Source of the DNA: Entomomonas asaccharolytica | GTDB taxonomy: Bacteria > Pseudomonadota > Gammaproteobacteria > Pseudomonadales > Pseudomonadaceae | Direction of reading: 5' to 3' | NCBI RefSeq assembly: GCF_016653615.1 | Contig: NZ_CP067393.1 | Coordinates: forward strand, 310,001-374,000 | DNA length: 64,000 bases | In this document: positions 1 to 8,776 of the stretch, piece after piece | Position numbering within the stretch: position 1 is the first letter of the stretch | Layout: the number at the start of each line of letters is the position of its first letter | Position numbers and translations under genes: made by a program | The notes under the pieces: generated by a model | Seen by the model: the letters and a program-made list of their open reading frames with translations, nothing else | Database searches by the model: none | Told to the model about the DNA's origin: nothing

Positions 1-1
1 T

Positions 2-529
2 AAGTTTGGTTTAATTTATGCAGGTGCACAAAAAAATATTGGGCCAAGTGGTTTAGTGGTATTAATTATACGTGAAGATTTATTAGGTAATGCTCGTAGT
101 GATTGTCCTACTATGCTCAATTATAAAGTAGCGGCTGATAATGATTCTATGTATAACACACCACCAACGTTCTCTTGGTATCTTGCAGGCTTAATCTTTA
201 AATGGTTGAAAAAACAAGGTGGTTTAGAGGCCATGAAAAAGATTAATGAGCAAAAGAAAGAGTTGCTTTATGGGTATATTGATAGCACAGAGTTCTACAA
301 TAACCCAATTAATCCCTCTAACCGTTCTTGGATGAATATTCCATTTAGATTAATTGATGAACGTTTAGATAAAGTGTTTTTAGAAAAAGCAGATGCAAAT
401 GGACTATTAAATTTAAAAGGTCACCGTACTGTAGGTGGAATGCGTGCTTCTATTTATAACGCAGTTGGTTTAGATGCAGTACAAGCATTGGTAGACTTTA
501 TGAAAGCGTTTGAGAAGGAGCATGGTTAA
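2..529 (+). CDS. serC: Phosphoserine aminotransferase, C-terminal part (truncated by window edge)
   Basis: The reading frame is open from base 2, so this is the last 175 residues of a longer protein cut by the window. SerC is a PLP enzyme of serine synthesis that converts 3-phosphohydroxypyruvate to phosphoserine; it also acts as PdxF in DXP-dependent pyridoxal phosphate synthesis. The class V aminotransferase motif [10 protein letters not shown] is at the very start, with the PLP Schiff-base lysine encoded at 32-34. The C-terminal RASIYNAVG segment, which helps form the active site, is intact. The first internal ATG is at 56, but it lies behind the catalytic lysine and cannot be the true start. 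pheA follows after 2 bp, the usual Pseudomonas serC-pheA arrangement. Confidence 0.97.
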   Translation, partial: KFGLIYAGAQKNIGPSGLVVLIIREDLLGNARSDCPTMLNYKVAADNDSMYNTPPTFSWYLAGLIFKWLKKQGGLEAMKKINEQKKELLYGYIDSTEFYNNPINPSNRSWMNIPFRLIDERLDKVFLEKADANGLLNLKGHRTVGGMRASIYNAVGLDAVQALVDFMKAFEKEHG

Positions 530-531
530 AC

Positions 532-1629
532 ATGGCAGTAGAACAAGAATTACAAGCATTAAGGGTGCGGATTGATAGTTTAGACGAGAAGATACTTGAT
601 TTAATTTCTGAGCGTGCTCGTTGTGCTCAAGAGGTGGCGAAAGTTAAAACAGCTAACCTTGCAGAAGGCGAGTCCCCTGTTTTTTATCGTCCAGAGCGTG
701 AAGCTTTTGTGCTTAAACATATTATGGAACGCAATAAAGGCCCTCTGAGTAATGAAGAGATGGCTCGTTTATTCCGTGAAATAATGTCCACCTGCTTAGC
801 TTTAGAGCAACCATTGCGAGTGGCTTATTTAGGCCCAGAAGGTACTTTCACCCAAGCGGCAGCCATTAAACATTTTGGTAATGCTGTGGTAAGTAAACCA
901 ATGGCGGCTATTGATGAAGTATTTAGAGAAGTAGCAGCTGGTGCGGTGAATTTTGGTGTAGTACCTGTAGAGAACTCTACTGAAGGTGCAGTAAACCATA
1001 CCTTAGATAGTTTTTTAGAACATGATTTAGTGATTTGTGGTGAGGTAGAGTTACGCATTCATCACCATTTATTAGTGGGTAAAAATACCAAGCAAGATCG
1101 CATTACTCGTATTTATTCACATGCGCAATCACTAGCACAGTGCCGTAAATGGTTAGACGCCCATTATCCAAATGTTGAACGGGTAGCTGTTTCCAGCAAT
1201 GCAGAAGCGGCTAAGCGCGTACAAAGTGAATGGAATAGTGCAGCTATTGCTGGTGATATGGCGGCGAGTTTATATGATCTAACTATTTTGAATGAGAAAA
1301 TAGAAGACCGTCCAGACAACTCAACCCGTTTCTTTATTATTGGTAACCAAGAAGTACCACCTACAGGTGATGATAAGACTTCTATTATCGTTTCAATCCA
1401 TAATAAACCAGGTATTTTGCACGAGTTATTAGAGCCATTCCGTAAAAACAATATTGACCTTACTCGTATTGAAACTAGACCTGCACGTAGTAGCAAGTGG
1501 AGCTATGTGTTCTTTATTGATTTCTCAGGCCATCATCATGACCCATTGATTAAAGCTGTTTTAGAAGAAATGGGTAGAGGTAGCGTAGGCTTAAAAGTAT
1601 TGGGCTCTTATCCTCAAGCAGTTTTATAA
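532..1629 (+). CDS. pheA: Bifunctional chorismate mutase / prephenate dehydratase (P-protein)
   Basis: This cytoplasmic enzyme makes phenylpyruvate from chorismate in phenylalanine synthesis. Its 365 residues have three parts in order: an AroQ-type chorismate mutase helix bundle (about 1-90, with YRPERE), a prephenate dehydratase domain (about 95-275, with GPEGTF at 101-106, ENSTEG at 147-152 and DNSTRF at 262-267), and a C-terminal ACT domain (about 283-360, with GILHELL and ETRP in place of the common ESRP). The ACT domain is the phenylalanine feedback site in this family. It starts 2 bp after serC and is almost certainly co-transcribed with it. In Pseudomonas hisC and tyrA/aroA follow; here a Nif3 gene follows instead, so the aromatic operon is broken. 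I see no leader-peptide attenuator. Confidence 0.97.
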   Translation: MAVEQELQALRVRIDSLDEKILDLISERARCAQEVAKVKTANLAEGESPVFYRPEREAFVLKHIMERNKGPLSNEEMARLFREIMSTCLALEQPLRVAYLGPEGTFTQAAAIKHFGNAVVSKPMAAIDEVFREVAAGAVNFGVVPVENSTEGAVNHTLDSFLEHDLVICGEVELRIHHHLLVGKNTKQDRITRIYSHAQSLAQCRKWLDAHYPNVERVAVSSNAEAAKRVQSEWNSAAIAGDMAASLYDLTILNEKIEDRPDNSTRFFIIGNQEVPPTGDDKTSIIVSIHNKPGILHELLEPFRKNNIDLTRIETRPARSSKWSYVFFIDFSGHHHDPLIKAVLEEMGRGSVGLKVLGSYPQAVL

Positions 1630-1635
1630 GACATT

Positions 1636-1665
1636 AGGCGCTTATATTGTATAATGTAAGCGCCT
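1636..1665 (+). terminator. Hairpin after pheA
   Basis: The perfect 9-bp stem AGGCGCTTA (1636-1644) / TAAGCGCCT (1657-1665) lies 6 bp past the pheA stop. There is no clear T-run after it, so it could be a weak terminator or an RNA-stabilising stem. The loop contains a TATAAT, which might serve as a -10 for the downstream Nif3 gene. Confidence 0.45.
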
Positions 1666-1690
1666 GATTGTTATTATAGAGGACTGTAAA

Positions 1691-2449
1691 ATGGCTGTTA
1701 CCCTTACTCAGCTAGTTCAATACCTTGATTATTATCTAAGTTGTGACCAAATCAAAGACTACTGTCCCAATGGCTTACAAGTAGAAGGTAAGCCAGAAAT
1801 AAATAAAATAATTACGGGTGTAACAGCAAGCCAAGCTTTAATAGATGCAGCTATTGAACAGCAAGCAGATGCTATTATTGTCCATCATGGTTACTTTTGG
1901 CGTGGGGAAGAACCTACCATTGTGGGTATGAAGCGTAATCGCATAAAAGTATTATTGGATAATGATGTAAGTTTATTAGCTTATCATTTACCCCTCGATG
2001 TGCATCCCATGCTAGGTAATAATGCACAATTGGCTAAAATATTAGGTATTACAATAGATACTACTTTAAATCCTAATGATCCTACCATCATAGGCTTACA
2101 AGGCCACCTTGCTATGCCTCAATCTGTAACAGAATTTGCTAGCCGAGTAGAACAAGAACTGAATCGTAAACCAATGGTGGTTGATAGTGGTAAACCAGTG
2201 CAAAAAATAGCTTGGTGTACAGGTGGTGGACAAGGTTATATAGATCAAGCAGCCGCTATGGGGGTTGATCTGTTTTTAACAGGTGAAGCCTCGGAACAAA
2301 CTTATCATAGCGCCATAGAAAATGGTATTAGTTTTATTGCAGCAGGCCATCACGCAACAGAGCGTTATGGTATTAAAGCTTTAGGTGAGCATATTGCTAA
2401 ACTGCATGGTATAGAGCATGAGTTTATTAATATTGATAATCCGTTCTAA
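1691..2449 (+). CDS. Nif3-like dinuclear metal-centre protein (YbgI family)
   Basis: The 252 residues match the Nif3/YbgI family in length and in its metal-binding signatures: VHHGYFW (His65-His66), AYHLPLDVHP (His99, Asp103) and GHHATERYG near the C terminus. Family members are ring-shaped hexamers with a two-metal centre. A GTP cyclohydrolase I type 2 label is often attached to them, but the physiological reaction is not firmly established, so I do not assign one. A Nif3 gene next to cysD-cysNC is the order I recall from Pseudomonas. The ribosome site GAGG (1679-1682) lies 8 bp before the ATG. Confidence 0.9.
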   Translation: MAVTLTQLVQYLDYYLSCDQIKDYCPNGLQVEGKPEINKIITGVTASQALIDAAIEQQADAIIVHHGYFWRGEEPTIVGMKRNRIKVLLDNDVSLLAYHLPLDVHPMLGNNAQLAKILGITIDTTLNPNDPTIIGLQGHLAMPQSVTEFASRVEQELNRKPMVVDSGKPVQKIAWCTGGGQGYIDQAAAMGVDLFLTGEASEQTYHSAIENGISFIAAGHHATERYGIKALGEHIAKLHGIEHEFINIDNPF

Positions 2450-2563
2450 CTAAAAGTTCTAAGTAAATAAGTTTTTATTCTCAAAGTAAAACTTTAATCT
2501 ATGTTAGAGTGTTTACCATTTTCAATAAGTAAACAATCTATAAAGATAAGGTTGTGAGAAATC

Positions 2564-3481
2564 ATGCTTGATAAACTAACTCACTTAAAGCAACTAGAAG
2601 CTGAGAGTATACATATTATTCGTGAAGTAGCCGCAGAGTTTGATAACCCTGTAATGCTCTATTCGATTGGTAAAGATTCTGCCGTAATGCTGCACTTAGC
2701 CCGTAAGGCATTCTTTCCTGGTAAATTGCCTTTCCCTGTACTGCACGTGGATACCCGTTGGAAGTTTCAGGAAATGTATCAGTTCCGTAGTCAAATGACG
2801 CAAGAAATGAATCTTGATTTATTGGTGCATATTAACCCTGATGGCGTTGCGCAAAATGTTAATCCTTTTACCCATGGTAGCGCAAAACATACCGATATTA
2901 TGAAAACCCAAGGCTTAAAACAAGCCTTAGATAAATATGGTTTTGATGCTGCCTTTGGTGGTGCTCGTCGCGATGAAGAAAAATCACGTGCGAAGGAACG
3001 TGTATATTCTTTCCGTGATACTAAACATCGTTGGGATCCTAAAAATCAACGTCCAGAACTATGGAATATCTATAATGGTAAAATTAATAAAGGTGAATCA
3101 ATTCGTGTATTCCCTCTATCAAATTGGACAGAATTAGATATATGGCAATATATCTATTTAGAAAAAATACCCATCGTACCTCTTTATTTTGCGGCTGAAC
3201 GTGATGTTATTGAAATGAATGGTACGCTGATTATGATAGATGATGAGCGTATTCTTGAATACTTAACTGACCAACAAAAAGCAAGTATTACTAAGAAAAT
3301 GGTACGTTTCCGTACCCTTGGTTGTTATCCATTGACGGGGGCTGTTGAATCAAAAGCCACCACATTACCTGAAATTATTCAGGAAATGTTATTAACCAAA
3401 ACATCAGAACGACAAGGTCGAGTAATTGACCATGATGCTACTGGGTCGATGGAAGAGAAAAAACGGCAGGGGTATTTCTAA
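2564..3481 (+). CDS. cysD: Sulfate adenylyltransferase subunit 2
   Basis: CysD is the catalytic PP-loop subunit of ATP sulfurylase, which makes adenosine 5'-phosphosulfate (APS) from sulfate and ATP for cysteine synthesis. The 305 residues are the full family length. The PP-loop is visible as YSIGKDS near residue 35, followed by the conserved [16 protein letters not shown] segment and the C-terminal [12 protein letters not shown] tail. cysNC starts one base after the stop, and the two products form the CysDN complex. The 114 bp upstream are A+T-rich and should hold the promoter and any CysB site, but I cannot point to a specific operator. Confidence 0.98.
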   Translation: MLDKLTHLKQLEAESIHIIREVAAEFDNPVMLYSIGKDSAVMLHLARKAFFPGKLPFPVLHVDTRWKFQEMYQFRSQMTQEMNLDLLVHINPDGVAQNVNPFTHGSAKHTDIMKTQGLKQALDKYGFDAAFGGARRDEEKSRAKERVYSFRDTKHRWDPKNQRPELWNIYNGKINKGESIRVFPLSNWTELDIWQYIYLEKIPIVPLYFAAERDVIEMNGTLIMIDDERILEYLTDQQKASITKKMVRFRTLGCYPLTGAVESKATTLPEIIQEMLLTKTSERQGRVIDHDATGSMEEKKRQGYF

Positions 3482-3482
3482 C

Positions 3483-5378
3483 ATGTCACATCAATCAGAA
3501 TTAATTAGCCAAGATATTTTGGCTTACTTAGCACAACACGAACGTAAAGAACTATTACGCTTTTTAACCTGCGGTAATGTGGACGATGGTAAAAGTACCT
3601 TGATTGGTCGTTTACTGCATGATTCAAAAATGATCTATGAAGATCAGTTAGAAGCTATTACCAAAGATTCTAAAAAAGTAGGTACCACAGGTGATGATGT
3701 GGACTTGGCTTTATTAGTAGATGGGCTACAAGCAGAGCGTGAGCAAGGCATTACCATTGATGTAGCTTATCGTTATTTTAGTACAGCTAAGCGTAAATTT
3801 ATTATTGCAGATACCCCTGGCCATGAACAGTATACCCGTAATATGGCGACAGGTGCTTCTACCTGTGATTTAGCTATTATCTTAATAGATGCTAGACACG
3901 GTGTCCAAACCCAAACTAGACGTCATAGTTTTATTGCCTCTTTACTAGGTATCAAGCATATTGTCGTTGCCATTAATAAAATGGATTTAATGGGATATGG
4001 GCAATCAGTATTTGAGAAAATAAAAGCCGATTACTTAGAATTTGCGAAGCAACTTAATGTAAATAGTGAAGCGATTTACTTTGTGCCTATGTCTGCTTTA
4101 AAAGGTGACAACGTAGTAAACCATAGTGAGCATACACCTTGGTATGATGGTAAATCACTTATGGAAATTTTGGAGACAGTGGAAATTGCAGCAGACCGTA
4201 ATTTAACTGACTTACGTTTCCCTGTGCAATATGTTAATCGTCCTAACTTAAACTTCCGTGGTTTTGCAGGTACATTAGCTAGCGGTATTGTGCGTAAAGG
4301 TGATGAAGTTTTAGTATTGCCTTCTGGTAAGTCCAGTAAAGTAAAATCAATAGTAACCTTTGCAGGTGAATTAGAACAGGCAATTCCGGGTGAAGCTATT
4401 ACCTTAACCTTAGAAGATGAAATTGATATTTCTCGTGGTGATTTGTTAGTGCATGCAGACTCGGTACCGCAGGTTACGGATAGCTTTGAAGCAATGTTAG
4501 TATGGATGGCTGAAGAGCCAATGAGGCCAGGTAAGAAGTACGATATTAAACGTGCTACCAGTTATATTCCTGGCACTATTGCCACTATAGAACATAGCGT
4601 AGATGTTAATACCTTAGAGCATAAAGCAGCGAGTGAATTAAAGCTTAATGAAATTGCTAAAGTAAAAGTAGCATTAGATGCCCCTATAGCTTTAGATGGC
4701 TATGAGCAAAATCGTACTACAGGTGCATTTATTATTGTTGATCGTTTAACTAATGGTACTGTAGGCGCAGGCATGATTATTGCTGCACCTACAGGCACGG
4801 GTATTAATCGACATGGTAATAATGCTCATGTGAGTGTGGCTGAACGTGTACAGCGTTTTGGTCAAAAACCTGTTACTATTTTATTTTCTGGCTTATCAGG
4901 TGCAGGTAAAAGTACGCTGGCTTATGGGGTAGAACGTCGTTTATTTGATCGTGGCCGTGCAGTTTACGTGCTAGACGGTCAAAATCTACGCCGTGATTTA
5001 AATAAAGGCTTACCACAAGACAGAGCAGGACGTACTGAAAACTGGTTACGTGCTGCTAATGTAGCACGCCAATTTAATGAAGCAGGGTTAATTGCTCTAG
5101 CTGCGTTTGTTGCCCCTGATAGCGAGGGGCGTGAGCAGGCAAAAGCAATTATTGGTAGTGATCGGTTAATTACAGTCTATGTAAAAGCTTCTTTAGAAGC
5201 CTGTAAAGAACGTGATCCACAAGGATTATATGCGGCAAGTGAAGATAATATTCCTGCTATTTCCTTCCCTTATGATGAGCCTTTAGATGCAGATATTATT
5301 ATCGATACCCAAACCACTTCAATAGAACAGGGTGTAGAGCAGATAATAAAAGCACTATGGGAAAAAGATTTTATTTAG
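3483..5378 (+). CDS. cysNC: Sulfate adenylyltransferase subunit 1 / APS kinase fusion
   Basis: This protein fuses the GTPase subunit of ATP sulfurylase (CysN) to APS kinase (CysC), giving PAPS. I set the start at ATG 3483, one base after cysD and behind AGGGG at about 3468-3472; an in-frame ATG at 3426 would add 19 non-homologous residues inside cysD. The protein is 631 residues. The GTPase domain has GNVDDGKST (31-39), DTPGHEQ and NKMD, followed by two beta-barrel domains. The APS kinase domain (about 458-631) has the P-loop GLSGAGKST and [11 protein letters not shown]. The fusion is the usual form in Pseudomonas. All nucleotide-binding motifs look intact, so both activities are expected. 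Confidence 0.97.
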   Translation: MSHQSELISQDILAYLAQHERKELLRFLTCGNVDDGKSTLIGRLLHDSKMIYEDQLEAITKDSKKVGTTGDDVDLALLVDGLQAEREQGITIDVAYRYFSTAKRKFIIADTPGHEQYTRNMATGASTCDLAIILIDARHGVQTQTRRHSFIASLLGIKHIVVAINKMDLMGYGQSVFEKIKADYLEFAKQLNVNSEAIYFVPMSALKGDNVVNHSEHTPWYDGKSLMEILETVEIAADRNLTDLRFPVQYVNRPNLNFRGFAGTLASGIVRKGDEVLVLPSGKSSKVKSIVTFAGELEQAIPGEAITLTLEDEIDISRGDLLVHADSVPQVTDSFEAMLVWMAEEPMRPGKKYDIKRATSYIPGTIATIEHSVDVNTLEHKAASELKLNEIAKVKVALDAPIALDGYEQNRTTGAFIIVDRLTNGTVGAGMIIAAPTGTGINRHGNNAHVSVAERVQRFGQKPVTILFSGLSGAGKSTLAYGVERRLFDRGRAVYVLDGQNLRRDLNKGLPQDRAGRTENWLRAANVARQFNEAGLIALAAFVAPDSEGREQAKAIIGSDRLITVYVKASLEACKERDPQGLYAASEDNIPAISFPYDEPLDADIIIDTQTTSIEQGVEQIIKALWEKDFI

Positions 5379-5400
5379 TTTTAGTTTAAAAATATAAAGT

Positions 5401-5455
5401 GGCTGTATTTGGTTAATGTTTCTGTTAACCTAATATAGCCATTATTTTTATAAAG
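5401..5455 (+). terminator. Probable terminator after cysNC
   Basis: Long imperfect hairpin: GGCTGTATTTGGTTAA (5401-5416) pairs with TTAACCTAATATAGCC (5425-5440) around an 8-base loop. It is followed by ATTATTTTTAT and lies 22 bp past the cysNC stop, where the sulfate operon should end. Confidence 0.7.
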
Positions 5456-5537
5456 ATTATTATATTTACTTTTACATAGGGAAGTATAAAAATTACATAA
5501 TCTTCACTTTTAAGAGAGGTTTGCTATAAAGAAAAGA

Positions 5538-5984
5538 CTATTTAATTTTTTCACCAAGCGCATTATTAAGCACTAGCAATAATCTTTGTTTTTCAGATTC
5601 TTCTAATATATTTAAAGCAATGATTACTTTCTTTTCTTGAGCGTTCTGTTCACCATGTATTTTATAAAAAATAGTAATTTTTTTTAGCTCTTTGGTTACA
5701 GAAGTAATTTCACTGAATAGAATATTAACTCTACTTCTTGCAGGCGCAGGCTTTACTGCTATATAGTCTTCACCTATGATTACATAATGCATATTATAAG
5801 TCATGATAGTGATAATAATAAATAATATACCAATGCCAATAGGCGCTCCACCAGCACCTACCATGGAAACAGCGAAAAGACCTACTATAATTAATAGGAT
5901 AGCAACCCCTATATTTAATCCAGTATATTTTCGAGCATAAAATATATTGGTATTTTGAGGGGTTTCTGGAGTTGTATTAGTCAT
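5538..5984 (-). CDS. Small membrane protein with PH-like C-terminal region
   Basis: I do not recognise this 148-residue protein. An N-terminal cytoplasmic stretch is followed by two hydrophobic helices (about 24-45 and 48-66), joined by a glycine-rich turn. The C-terminal half (about 70-148) is soluble and has the alternating strand pattern of small membrane-attached PH-like domains (YVIIGEDYIAVKP, then ITIFYKI). It overlaps the upstream membrane-protein gene by 8 bp, so the two are translationally coupled and may act together. Base composition matches the neighbourhood and nothing suggests recent transfer. The PH-like assignment rests on the pattern only. Confidence 0.75.
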   Translation of the reverse strand: MTNTTPETPQNTNIFYARKYTGLNIGVAILLIIVGLFAVSMVGAGGAPIGIGILFIIITIMTYNMHYVIIGEDYIAVKPAPARSRVNILFSEITSVTKELKKITIFYKIHGEQNAQEKKVIIALNILEESEKQRLLLVLNNALGEKIK

Positions 5985-6306
5985 TATTATTTTCCTGTAG
6001 GTTAGCAGCAGCTTGACGACGGGTTTCTAAGTCAATTTGGGTGGGTTCTTTTATTCTTATTGCACCAAAAATAGCTACCATTCCAAGTGGAACAAAAATA
6101 ACACTTCCAATAATAACAAGTATAGAACCAACCTTACGCTTACCCATTGCTGCTAAGCCACCACCAATTAGAGATAGCAGCCAGCAAGCTAATACGACCA
6201 ATATCAAACCTTCTGCACCAGAGGAAGGACTTAGTTCTGTAACATAGTAATAGATATAAAAAACACCAAGTAGATTTAAACCAATTCCAGTAAACATTAA
6301 TCCCAT
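5977..6306 (-). CDS. Small three-helix membrane protein
   Basis: This 109-residue hypothetical protein has three evident transmembrane helices (about 2-22, 31-52 and 57-82), with a conserved-looking GGGLAAMGKRKVGS turn between the second and third, and a polar tail ending in ENNND. The start is well supported by AAGGAG ahead of the ATG on the minus strand. Its stop overlaps the start of the next membrane gene by 8 bp. It lies 102 bp downstream of the response-regulator gene on the same strand, but the A+T-rich gap probably contains a separate promoter, so membership in that operon is uncertain. No function can be given. Confidence 0.75.
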   Translation of the reverse strand: MGLMFTGIGLNLLGVFYIYYYVTELSPSSGAEGLILVVLACWLLSLIGGGLAAMGKRKVGSILVIIGSVIFVPLGMVAIFGAIRIKEPTQIDLETRRQAAANLQENNND

Positions 6307-6408
6307 TGTGGGAACTCCTTTCGTTACTTGAGGATGATGGAAACAATTATATAAATTAACACTTAAAATAAAATTAAATTTTTAATTATTAAACGAAAAA
6401 ATAACTAT

Positions 6409-7095
6409 TTAATTTTTTTGATATCGATATCCCATACCATGCACGGTTTTTATAAGCTGTGGATTATTGGCATCTAACTCAATGGTTTTTCGTAAATGGG
6501 AAATATGTTGATCTAATGTTCGGCTATTGGGGATATGTTCATAGCCCCATGCTGCATTAAATAGCATATCTCTGGTGACTACTTGATTGCGGTAAGTATA
6601 AAGACATTCTAGAATTTTTATTTCTCTTAGTGATAGCTCTAGTCGTTGTTCACCTCGCGTTGCACAAAGTTCATTTGGGTAAACAATTAAGTCGCCAAAG
6701 GGAAAATGATTATCTGTTTTTTCTGTTGTATTACGTAAACAACGGCGAGCAATGGTTTTTATTCTCGCTCTTATTTCATGGATACCAAAAGGTTTACTAA
6801 TATAATCATCTGCACCTAATTCTAAACCGACTACACGATCAATTTCTTCATCTTTAGCGGATAAAAATATTATAGGGATATGGTCGTTATGTTTACGAAT
6901 TTCTCGACATACAGAATAGCCATCTAATTCTGGCATCATAATATCAAGAATAATAAAGTCAGGTTTTTGTTGTTGATATTTTTCTAAAGCTACTTTTCCA
7001 TTTTCTGCGGTAATTAGTGTATAGCCTTCTCGTGCTAATGCTTTTTCTAAACCTAGGCGAATATTAAGATCATCTTCAGCAATAAGAATTTTCAT
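6409..7095 (-). CDS. OmpR/PhoB-family response regulator
   Basis: The 228 residues have a receiver domain (1-120) with the acidic pair Asp8-Asp9, phospho-acceptor Asp51 in ILDIMMPELDG, and Lys101 in SKPFG. A winged-helix DNA-binding domain follows (about 130-228) with SLREIKILECL and RTLDQHISHLRKTI. It is a transcription factor controlled by phosphorylation. It begins 2 bp after the histidine-kinase gene, so kinase and regulator form one unit, and the exported VWA protein gene lies upstream on the same strand. Regulators of this class bind tandem 11-bp repeats, and such repeats occur in the VWA promoter region at 10182-10200. I cannot match it to a named regulator. Confidence 0.93.
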   Translation of the reverse strand: MKILIAEDDLNIRLGLEKALAREGYTLITAENGKVALEKYQQQKPDFIILDIMMPELDGYSVCREIRKHNDHIPIIFLSAKDEEIDRVVGLELGADDYISKPFGIHEIRARIKTIARRCLRNTTEKTDNHFPFGDLIVYPNELCATRGEQRLELSLREIKILECLYTYRNQVVTRDMLFNAAWGYEHIPNSRTLDQHISHLRKTIELDANNPQLIKTVHGMGYRYQKN

Positions 7096-7097
7096 TA

Positions 7098-8621
7098 TTA
7101 ATTACCTGTTCCTTGTGAGTCTGTTAGTTGCCAAAGTCGTAAGGTAAAGCATACCCCAGGATTAGTATTTGTAATAAGAATTTCAGCTTGTAGGCTAGTA
7201 GCTAATTGTTTGGCAATGGTAAGCCCAATGCCTGTACCAGAAACACCTTCTGTAATAGTAGATTTAATACGATAGAAGGGAGTAAAAATAAGTTTATGTT
7301 CTTTATTGGCTATACCGTTACCATAATCGCGTACTTGAATATCAATATAATTAGTATGTGGCATTAAACTAAGATCAACTTGCTTTCCCTGAGCTGCATA
7401 TTTTTCAGAATTGCTAAGAAAATTACAGATAATTTGGGTAACACGGTCAATATCAGAAGTAACCTTGATATTATCAGGAATAGTTAAAACTAAGTTTATT
7501 CCTTTACTCTTAAAGGAGGGTGAGAAAGTATGGGCGATTTGAATAAGTGTTTCACTTAGATTAAAAGTGGTTAAATGTATTTTGGGCGTTTTAGTAAAGC
7601 TAAGAATATTTTGTATTAAGCGTGATAAACGCTGACTCTCATTAATAATCACTTCAGTATAAGCTTGTTGATCTGTATTCTCTGCTTCTTGTTCTTCTTT
7701 TAATAATTCTGCATAAAGGGTGATATTGGTAAGGGGCGTTTTTAACTCATGAGAAACTTGGCTAACAAAGTTTACTTGTTGCATTGCTTGGCGTGTGGTA
7801 CGCATATACTCTCTGTAGAGGTTATACAAAATCAAACCAATAGCGATAAGTAGTAATAGGATAATTACTATACCCCATAGATAGATGGCTAAGGTGTGAG
7901 TGGGTTCTCCATAATAACTAATTTGCCAATTAGTAAGAGGGTAGGCTAAGTTTTTATTGGCCAGTAGATGTAAATTATTTATATCGGTAGTGCTTTGATA
8001 AAGTAGTCGATCATTTTCAGTAATTTTTAAACTACCATTGTCATAGCTAAGGTTTGCGTTATTAATTACATCAGCTAAAAAGTTGACATAGGAAATGCAG
8101 AAACCAATCGTTAGACTATCTTTATTAGACCAGTATATAAGTAAGGGTGTTTGATTACTGTAGTTAATATACCAACCCGAATGAGGTCTAATATTTTCAT
8201 TAGTAATACTTGGTGCATAAAGCGAGTTAGGGTCGTTAATAAGGGGAGTGATAGTAGCGATTAGTTGTTGTTGCTTTTGAGATAAATCTGTTTGTTGGTT
8301 AGGGTAGGTAAGTTGGTTATTTTGTAAAATAAACAAGTTATCAACGTCTGTATCATTATCAGTAAATTGTTTTAATGAGTAATCATCAAGTTGTAGAAAA
8401 TTAGCAATTGCATCAAGACGAGTTGCTTTTTGATTAAGCAGATTTTTAATAAATTTATCTGCTTCATTAATACGGCTTTGGGCAATTTCTTCAATTTGGT
8501 AATGTTTTAAAAGTGCTTGATGTTCGATAGTGCGAAAACCAAGATAACCTACTAATCCAAAAATTATTAAACCAATAATTAGGAAAAAAGCATAACTTTT
8601 AGGTGCTTTGCTGGTAGTCAT
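7098..8621 (-). CDS. Membrane sensor histidine kinase
   Basis: This 507-residue kinase has one transmembrane helix near the N terminus (about 10-29), a periplasmic sensor region of about 215 residues, and a second helix (about 247-268). The cytoplasmic core has the H-box VSHELKTPLTN with His291, the N-box NFLSNSEKYA, the G1 box VRDYGNGIA, and the G2 box GTGIGLTIAKQL. No clear HAMP domain separates the second helix from the H-box. The sensor region is not a family I recognise and gives no clue to the signal. The partner regulator follows after 2 bp. The position directly behind a periplasmic VWA protein suggests, without proving, that the signal relates to that protein or to the envelope. Confidence 0.92.
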   Translation of the reverse strand: MTTSKAPKSYAFFLIIGLIIFGLVGYLGFRTIEHQALLKHYQIEEIAQSRINEADKFIKNLLNQKATRLDAIANFLQLDDYSLKQFTDNDTDVDNLFILQNNQLTYPNQQTDLSQKQQQLIATITPLINDPNSLYAPSITNENIRPHSGWYINYSNQTPLLIYWSNKDSLTIGFCISYVNFLADVINNANLSYDNGSLKITENDRLLYQSTTDINNLHLLANKNLAYPLTNWQISYYGEPTHTLAIYLWGIVIILLLLIAIGLILYNLYREYMRTTRQAMQQVNFVSQVSHELKTPLTNITLYAELLKEEQEAENTDQQAYTEVIINESQRLSRLIQNILSFTKTPKIHLTTFNLSETLIQIAHTFSPSFKSKGINLVLTIPDNIKVTSDIDRVTQIICNFLSNSEKYAAQGKQVDLSLMPHTNYIDIQVRDYGNGIANKEHKLIFTPFYRIKSTITEGVSGTGIGLTIAKQLATSLQAEILITNTNPGVCFTLRLWQLTDSQGTGN

Positions 8622-8676
8622 CTTTAACCCTTACCGTTGACATATAGCTATTACTCTACCATTTTATACTTTGTTG

Positions 8677-8715
8677 AGTGGCTTAGACGTACTATTTGTA
8701 TCGTCGTCAGCCACT
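8677..8715 (-). other. Hairpin between the VWA gene and the kinase gene
   Basis: AGTGGCT (8677-8683) pairs with AGCCACT (8709-8715), and the stem is extended by TAGACG against CGTCGT with mismatches. It lies in the 155-bp gap between the VWA gene and the kinase gene. It has no convincing T-run on the minus strand, so I read it as a possible processing or attenuation stem that lets the VWA protein be made in excess of the kinase. Confidence 0.4.
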
Positions 8716-8776
8716 TGCCTTGTCTAAAATCTATGCAAACAGCTATAGTTTGTCTATCGACGGTATTATAACTGAA

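Noticed and set aside
3426-3482. Earlier start for cysNC at 3426
   Set aside because: The extra 19 residues lie within cysD in another frame; the ATG at 3483 has the ribosome site and the family N terminus.
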